The notes under the pieces: generated by a model | What the model saw: only the letters and a program-made list of their open reading frames with translations | Told to the model about the DNA's origin: nothing | Databases searched by the model: none | Shown here: positions 57,603 through 64,000 of the stretch, in pieces | How positions within the stretch are numbered: the stretch's first letter is position 1 | Layout of the letters: each line of letters starts with the position of its first letter | Translations under genes and position numbers: made by a program | Source of the DNA: Gigaspora rosea | Taxonomy: Eukaryota; Glomeromycota; Glomeromycetes; Diversisporales; Gigasporaceae | Assembly: GCA_003550325.1 (NCBI GenBank) | Contig: QKWP01000031.1 | Location: 571,769-635,768, forward strand | Length of the DNA stretch: 64,000 nt | Direction of reading: 5' to 3'

Positions 57603-58523
57603 TTATGATAGTTTTAATAATAAATCAGCGAAAATGTTTTCATCCCAAATATCGCCGACAGAAACATTATATTGCTCTATGTAAGCAGCCATGACGGCAT
57701 AAACATACCCTAAATTTGTCTCTGTATTATATTGAGATATAAAAGGACCTCCACTTGTGCCAGTCCCGAGATTCACATTTCATATCTCAAAAGTATCTAT
57801 ATATAAATTTGTATTCCCTTGCCATTCGCAAAGGTGTTTACTATTCTTGGCGCAATTTTCCATATCACCATTTCCTGGATAACCAAATATACTTGTTGTT
57901 TCATTGTCTCCTATATCTAACCTCCAACCAAGAGCTCCTGTATAATCTTGTAATGTCAAATCTAGTCCACTCGGATCACTAAATGCAAATTTCACTAACG
58001 CATAATCATCCGATTTACGAGTTATAATGTAAGCATGCGGTACTGCAGTGCCTGCTATAGGAATAGCTCCTAGCGGTCCATTAGTACCATTGTCATACCC
58101 AGGAGAAAATGATAAAAAACTTAGATTAAATGGGACCCCACTATTGGCGTCAAAAAGACAGCGCGCAGCAGTAAGTCCGATATTCCCATTACTAGTATTT
58201 ATTACACTAGCAGTGCAACTAGATGCATTACTTCCAGTTCTAATTAAAAAGCGTCCAATTGGATAATTATGATATGGGCTCACTATGCTAAAATTAGGAG
58301 GCACTACAAGGGTTCGAGAATATAGTTTATTTTCACTTCTTGCTTTATTTCCTTCGTTTTTTTTGTATTTATTCTTAAATCTTGATGTTTCGTTAATTCT
58401 CTTTGAGGTCCGAAAGGTAAGGGTGTCACTAATATTGTTTCTTTGATAAATTACTGATGCAATGCTAGGAACTATCATTGCAATCAATACAATTAATAAA
58501 TAAAGTGAAAATTTTTTATTCAT
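57603..58523 (-). pseudogene. Secreted chymotrypsin-fold serine protease (V8/trypsin-like), inactivated
   Basis: A 22- to 24-residue signal peptide (MNKKFSLYLLIVLIAMIVP...), a basic pro-region (KNKYKKNEGNKAR), then the protease domain: SSCTASVINTSNGNIGLTAA followed by RC where the catalytic His would be (TAAHC in the family; codon CGC instead of CAC), the Asp motif KSDDYALVKF, and then GTGTSGGPF with the catalytic Ser. A TGA interrupts the frame 10 codons before GTSGG (57780-57782); it differs by one base from CGA. The remaining frame ends at TAA (57603) after ADLLLKLS. Two of the lesions look like C-to-T or A-to-G transitions. Non-functional as read; the upstream 247 residues alone lack both His and Ser. 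Confidence 0.75.
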
Positions 58524-58851
58524 TTTGTTAAAGTAATAAAAAAAATCAATAAATCGTTACAAAGCAAATGATGAGAATAGACTGATTCTTTAGTTACTTT
58601 TATATTTAAAAATTCACCAATTATATTTCTTTTCCATAAAATATACGTACGTAAATCTTTACTAAGTAGATGATTTATTAGGATCCGCATAGTATCGCAT
58701 TACGCATCGACAATCGTTTAAGGGAGGCGCCGTTTTTTACGTAATTTCTTTTTATTAAAAGGCCATACTCACTCCCCCTCCGTGATCGAATTAGCAGTCA
58801 ATCATAATATATATAATACATAGATGTGATAGACTGCTAATCCCCCGGTTT

Positions 58852-59195
58852 ACTTATTTGTGCGAGTGATACAAACCTAAAAAGGAAATTCAACGTAAAA
58901 ATAAACTAAGTTCGTGAAATTAAAAATTTAGGGTTAGGGTAGGGTTAGGGTCTTAACGTTAGAAGCTATAGTTAGAGTGATGCCTATTATATGTAAAATT
59001 TCATTCCCGTCATTTTTAATTAGTGCACCAAGACAGGTTTATACACACGTTTTCTTGTATTTTCTCTTTTAACGGTTTTTTTTTGTGTTTTTCTTCGCTT
59101 TGCTCACGTGTCGGGCTGATCCGGGATCATCACATTTTACGTTCTCCGATTGGCTAATTTCCCTTTTTGGTTTTGTATCACTCGCACAAATAAGT
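58852..59195. mobile_element. 344-bp MITE of the GTGCACCAAGG family
   Basis: ACTTATTTGTGCGAGTGATA and its inverse form the ends; the interior has AATTAGTGCACCAAG and a telomere-like GGGTTAGGGTAGGGTTAGGG (58931). It is related to 10003-10268. It sits in another short inverted-repeat region (ATTAGCAGTC at 58790, GACTGCTAAT at 58832). Confidence 0.72.
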
Positions 59196-59218
59196 GCACG
59201 CGCTAATCCCCTACCTCT

Positions 59219-59335
59219 TAATGTTTCGGGCGAAACCCGAATTTGCAGATTATTTGAAACTAGTTTCGGAGGGTTTCGGCGAAATTAAAATTCCTCTGGA
59301 CGAAATGTTTGATTTGGAAAATAATTTGTCCGAAA
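59219..59335. mobile_element. Degenerate relative of the CCGAAAC hAT-type MITE
   Basis: Shares GAAACTAGTTTCGGAGGGTT and GTCCGAAACACT with 21241-21392 in inverse orientation. Its left end is decayed and no duplication is visible. Confidence 0.5.
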
Positions 59336-59807
59336 CACTACTCCCTCTTGAAATTGAAATTACGTAATAAACGGCGTTTCCCTAACCGGCAGTTCATTTT
59401 GTGATATCACAATTTACAAACAATACGTACTAGTGATACGGGCCGATAGAAAAATCATGGGCTGGCTTCGATCCTAAAAAAGCTCAAGCTGGTCGACCGG
59501 GCAGACCTTTTATGTTAGAATAATTTTCTGATCAGAATTAGACTTAATATCAAATTTGTAGAAAGCTATAAGGTCATTCCTTGCCAAAATTTAGTGAACC
59601 TAAATTATTTAGTTTTTATTAGATTTGTCTTTGAGAGATATCATGTAGTACTTTATTGTCTATGCAATCGAACATATCAGAACATTTCCGTCCGTTACAA
59701 TCATTTGGGCAATGGACTAGGAAACCCCGTCTTTGAAGGGGGTTTTCCATTTTGTGAAATGGCGAATATTTATCTGTTGTTACGAAAATTTTATTGTATA
59801 GAGTGGC

Positions 59808-60190
59808 TGTGCATGGGTTTAGGACCATAGATCGTGGTTTGAGACCATAGATTTTGGTCTAGGACAATGGATTTTGATCTAAGACCATGGATTTTGGTTC
59901 AAGACCGCAGGTCTTGGTTTCAGACCATAATCATTCAGAATGTATAAATACGATAGCTGAACTCAGAAAATTGATATACAATATTAATAATAATAAATAA
60001 AATAAGGGATTTCTTTGCTCTGACTAAATAACTAACTAAATAAATACATTCCTTAATAATCGTTATCATTTATTCCGAATCCCCTAATGAACATCCATTC
60101 CGCATAACCTATGCTTACAACCCTGAGCTAATTTGACCTCACGTTAGCCAAGTCTCTCCCACAGTTGTAACATTTTGGTGCCAATTGTGT
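59808..60190 (+). mobile_element. Ty3/gypsy LTR and primer-binding site
   Basis: An LTR-like segment ends GTTGTAACA at about 60172 and is followed by TTTTGGTGCCAATTGTG, the same junction type as at 542 on the opposite strand. It has a TATA-like GTATAAATA (59941) and six or so tandem 20-bp units of the GACCATAGATTTTGGT type (59815-59930). The 5' edge is uncertain. No convincing gag follows, so the copy looks broken. Confidence 0.5.
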
Positions 60191-60904
60191 GGATGAAAGT
60201 TCTTTTCTCACACCTTCTTCAAAGTAAAAGTCCTTTGTTCAAGCCGGAAACCTTGCTGTCTCTAAACAGATGAAAGATTGGCTCCATACTTCCAAGAAGA
60301 AGACCCACCTTGTTGATACATGATACCATCGACCTGCAATCAAATAGATGAATGCCTTCATATATAAAGAAGCCTGGAAGAATTAACCCAGTGGATGTGG
60401 AAGATCGTTGAGGAATAAGACTATGAACTTTCTGGGATTTGAAATGAATTTTGATCTCGAGGGACCAATAAGTCATGAAATAGGCCTGGTACCAGCCCGT
60501 AAGTAGGTACTACGCTGGTGAAGAGTTTGCATAAAAAGATAATTTGCAGAAATTTAAGGTTTTTCCCATGCAACCATCGTAACATTTAAATCAGGAATAA
60601 AAATGAGTTATGATTGACCCTGAGGGTCTGAACAAAAGAAACACAAGTAGTGAATGCAAAGATAACGAAGAGAAGGCTTAAAGGCTGGCAGAGATAAGTC
60701 ATGCTGATGCAACATTTGCTCCTGAACGTTGTCACGAAATTGAAAGGAATGCCAGACCTTGAACAATTCAATCAGAGTGGGATTGGAACTGAAGAGAATA
60801 TGCATAAAGCAATTATTATCAAATATCAAAATAGTATTGTTAACAAAGTGAATCGGTATTGAAAAGAATAAACTTATGAATTGGTAATAGAAGAAATGAA
60901 TACA
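60191..60904. other. Unassigned stretch between gypsy LTR and LINE
   Basis: Short open frames on the minus strand (60219-60476, 60586-60829) have protein-like composition but no recognised domain. It may be the decayed internal part of the gypsy element or the upstream part of the LINE. Confidence 0.35.
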
Positions 60905-61957
60905 GAATATTCATGAAGGTCTGCAAAGCCCGAAATATGGAGGCCTGGCAGCCCCAATTCTAACTGATATGCTCGATACAAGATTGTTATCTGTTTGGCT
61001 AAAATTACTTACAAGTGAGGTATGTTGGGCAAAGGCAGAAAGAGAAGAGATAGAGACAGTTTTGTGGAATAAAAGGCACATTACGCCAAAAACTGCTCTC
61101 AATAGAAGTCCTATCAAAATAAAGCATGGCCAAATAGATGGAATACGTAAATGCATGGAAACGAACAGAAGGAATAATAAATTCGGATACAGAACATTGG
61201 CCATGGAAATTGGAGCAAATTAAACTCGCAGAAGTACTAGGCTCAGAATATAAAGTACAAAAAGCTGTAGAATTCTTACGAGAAAGATTTCTTCAACCCA
61301 CAGCCACACAGAAAAATTCAATTAGTGAAGAGGTTAAATCATCGCAATGGGACTGGATGAGTACTAAGTGGGTTGACAACAAAAGAAAGGACATTTTTTG
61401 GCGCCTTCAACACGGAACTCTTCCCCTAGGATACCGGTTATTACACATCGTACAAAATGATAACGGAGAGTGTTTGGAGTGTCCAGGGGAGTTCCAAACC
61501 CCAACACACTTTAGCCTTAACTGTAAGACAGCTAAAACAGTATGGAAAATCGCATATAGATATATAAAAGGGGCCAAATCAGAAACTCCACCAAGTACCT
61601 TGGAGGAAATCTTCACAACAACAAATATTAAAGATAAGAAAAAGAAAAAAGTTGCAGCCTGGATGCATATTGTTGCAATATACGAAATCTGGTACAGTTA
61701 TACACAGGCTTAGATGGGGTAATCCTATTCCCCAGCCAATCTTTCCGCACGTAGTCAATAACAGAATAAATAAAGAGATTAAAACTCTTAACGTCCAAAT
61801 GGGTAATAATGGTAGAGTAAAGGAATCCCTGCTTAAAGGCCTAATTGTAAATATGTAAATATTATATTATAAACTAACCCTTGTACTATGTGAGATTTAA
61901 ATAAAGTACGCCCCCGGCGTCCCTCAATATAGGGTTCTAAAAAAAAAAAAAAAATCC
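60905..61957 (+). mobile_element. LINE (non-LTR retrotransposon) 3' end with zinc-binding RT tail and poly(A)
   Basis: The frame at 60940-61223 reads GGLAAPILTDMLDTRLLSVW-type sequence downstream of reverse transcriptase. The frame at 61138-61713 carries the zf-RVT domain: RKDIFWRLQHGTLPLGYRLL, then CLEC, H and C in CLECPGEFQTPTHFSLNC. The two frames are separated by a shift in about 61138-61223. No reverse-transcriptase catalytic motif is present, so the copy is 5'-truncated. AATAAA at 61900 and a run of 16 A at 61939-61954 mark the 3' end. The GC-richer end CGCCCCCGGCGTCCC-like sequence precedes the tail. No flanking duplication identified. Confidence 0.8.
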
Positions 61958-62874
61958 ATTATACTGATCTCTTGCTTTGTGAAAATTTTATATATAGCAT
62001 AGATTTTTATATTAATGCATTTATGCTGTCATTTAAAACTTGATCATATAGTTCATGTGAAGAGAGATCCATTGATCTCCCAACGATCTCTCAGTGATCC
62101 CAGTTTATGTGTCCTTCTATAAGACACGAGCTGAATGTATAAAGGTATATAGGCATACATATAAGCTTACAAATTACGTATATAATCCTTACTAGCTCAA
62201 ATATTACATATTATTTTTGATATTTTCTCTTATTTTTTTATACCTTTTGTACTTACAGAGAACTTTTTTTTTTTTACGATATGTTTAGGTCATTTGTGGT
62301 GGTTATAGAAATTGCATAATTCGGAAAGACTAAATAATTTATTGTAGATATAAACATGTGAATATACATGTACGGTAATGTGGAGAGGGGAATAAGTACA
62401 TATTGGCTATAATAATAAATTTCGTAATGTTGAGTATTCTCCGGGTATTCATGTCGAAATTAAAAGTAAATAAAATAGCATTTCGATTGTTAAAGCAATA
62501 AATGATTAGTTAATGGGACTGTACTAGTGCATATGTCAAAACTATTTTGAATTATAATGTAAAAAGGTTTTATACCTAATATGGTATAAGCTAACGATAC
62601 ACATGAAAATATTAATCATTACTTAATGGGGAGTTTTTTTTTGAATTACATTGTATCATTTGATGTTTAATAAAGAAAATTTTTACATAACAACTAGTAT
62701 GCACATAACGATAAATATTTTAGTTTTTTTTTTGAATTACATTGCAATGTTTATATGCTTAATGAAGTATCGAATAAAGAAATTTTTGCTAAGTAATTAG
62801 TATGATAAATATCAAGTATATTTTTTTTATTTATTTTAAAATTACTAAGTTTTGAAATGAGTTTTTTTTTTGAC
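61958..62874. other. Gene-free AT-rich stretch
   Basis: No gene. An imperfect tandem pair of about 90-100 bp starting TTTTTTTTGAATTACATTG lies at about 62636 and 62729. Confidence 0.45.
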
Positions 62875-63560
62875 TGTTGAGAAGGGGTAAATTTGACCCT
62901 ACTGATATCCATAACGGCTATACACTAATAACACCAACTAAATCAACTCAATCCCGACGCTCAAGACTTCTAAACCTTGAATCGGCAGGCAGAAAGAGGC
63001 GTGGTGGATTTGGTCCGGGTCTCAAGGTTCGGAGAGTCTTGGTAGGCAGGATAAACTTGTTCCGACTTACTAGGGTCGAATAGAGTCTCTCGATTATGTC
63101 ACGGGACGCTAATATGGGGTCACGGGATTTATACTTCAATACGAAGTTACGTATCGGGAAAGTATCGGTTTATAATATTAACAACAGTTTATTTATTATA
63201 TCGGGAGTACTAACTTATAACACTTCTACTCTAATTTCGAAGGTTATTACTATACAACATTGAACTCAAACTTCGAACTCAACTGAGCTCCAAAAGCTGT
63301 CTTGCTCTAAAGACAAGAGACATCGTATTTATACTTTTACATTACTGCGCTAATCCTACTTTCATACAAGTTTCCGCCACTGAACTTAGTGCATAAATGC
63401 CAGAAAGCGAATAAATGTAATTTCGCGGATAAATGCAACTTCGTGAATAAATGCAACAAAGTGCATAAAGGCGCGAAAGTGAATTTCGCGAATAAGTTCA
63501 CGGGCGTTTACAGATAAGGAAACAATTTACTACAGTACTATATATGGGGCTATGTCAACT
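62875..63560 (-). mobile_element. Possible LTR-retrotransposon remnant
   Basis: TGTTGAGAAGGGG at 62875 could be an LTR edge. On the minus strand TATAAATACGATG (about 63325) and AATAAATAAA (about 63190) look like LTR promoter and polyadenylation signals, and the region is richer in GC than its flanks. No second copy or target duplication in the window, so this is a weak call. Near 63390-63500 lie tandem GCGAATAAATGCAA-type units. Confidence 0.3.
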
Positions 63561-63874
63561 CTTACTAAATATACATGTTGACTAAGAATAGATGAATAAA
63601 AAGGATAATCGGGATAGAATAATAATATAAAAAGAAAATCGGCGTGACTTTACACCTTCATACTATCCATTAAAAAAAAATCTTATGATATTTAAACATC
63701 TACAATTTTGGCGTGTCTTTGTTGCCTATTTTGCTTATTTGTTTGTCTATTTTGTGTTATCTTCTTTACTATTTCTTGCCATTTGTGTCGCGTTTTTGCA
63801 TGAGATCGGCAATAGAAATTTCCTCTTAATCTATAAATGGAAATTTTTTCTTCTGCCATTTTTATATATACTTT

Positions 63875-63971
63875 AGATACTGCTTCTAGATACTGCTTCT
63901 AGATACTGCTTCTAGATACTGCTTCTAGATACTGCTTCTAGATACTGCTTCTAGATACTGCTTCTAGATAC
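63875..63971. repeat. 13-bp minisatellite AGATACTGCTTCT
   Basis: Seven identical tandem units (63875-63965) followed by a partial unit. Confidence 0.95.
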
Positions 63972-64000
63972 TAGATGCTGAGTTTCGTTAATTAAGCACC

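Noticed and set aside
63685-63876. 63-codon hydrophobic open frame
   Set aside because: AT-rich, no homologue recognised, and it runs into a minisatellite.
1-64000. tRNA, rRNA or snRNA genes
   Set aside because: No GGTTCRANTCC-type arm with a matching cloverleaf and no rRNA motif was found by eye. A covariance-model scan would be decisive.

Overview
The window looks like nuclear DNA of an arbuscular mycorrhizal fungus (Glomeromycotina, Rhizophagus-like). This is an inference from strongly AT-rich DNA, a pair of Sel1-repeat plus protein-kinase genes, short spliceosomal introns, several DNA-transposon superfamilies, and LINE and Ty3/gypsy remains. No rRNA, tRNA or CRISPR was seen. Only a few genes look intact; most of the window is transposable elements, their remains and segmental duplications.

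Layout. 1-1071: end of a Ty3/gypsy element (minus strand). 1439-3857: a 2.4-kb element made of alternating palindromes, with an 8-bp target duplication. 5282-6668: two MITEs. 6660-16400: a large inverted repeat carrying two divergent copies of a secreted beta-propeller gene (8738-9832 minus, 14044-15198 plus), with a spacer full of nested DNA transposons. In the plus-strand copy a 0.43-kb insertion sits on the stop codon and adds 20 residues. 17160-17692: hAT transposase remnant.

17930-24290 (segment A) is repeated in direct orientation at 48960-56005 (A'). Both copies carry the same decayed AAA+ ATPase gene on the minus strand. A' runs straight into B' (56008-57515), whereas A and B (36077-37500) are separated by 11.8 kb holding a decayed CACTA (Transposase_21) element with its transposase (31306-34765) and a divergent accessory gene (28344-30360), plus a fold-back element. 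Comparing A/B with A'/B' gives filled and empty sites for four smaller transposons.

38570-40470: decayed Sel1-kinase pseudogene. 41013-43192: two structurally clear non-autonomous elements. 45377-47524: a better preserved Sel1-kinase gene with a Mutator-like fold-back element about 70 bp upstream of its start. 57603-58523: secreted chymotrypsin-fold protease pseudogene that has lost its catalytic His. 58852-61957: a MITE, a gypsy LTR and the 3' end of a LINE with poly(A). 62875-64000: a possible LTR remnant and a 13-bp minisatellite.

The genes do not form a pathway. The main value of the window is as a record of transposon activity. Recurrent non-autonomous elements have complementary arms that are themselves minisatellites (GACGAAACC-, GCCGTAATG- and ACCGACAA-type), with target duplications of 8 or 9 bp at two of them. 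All coordinates of decayed elements without target duplications are approximate, and all family assignments come from motifs read by eye.
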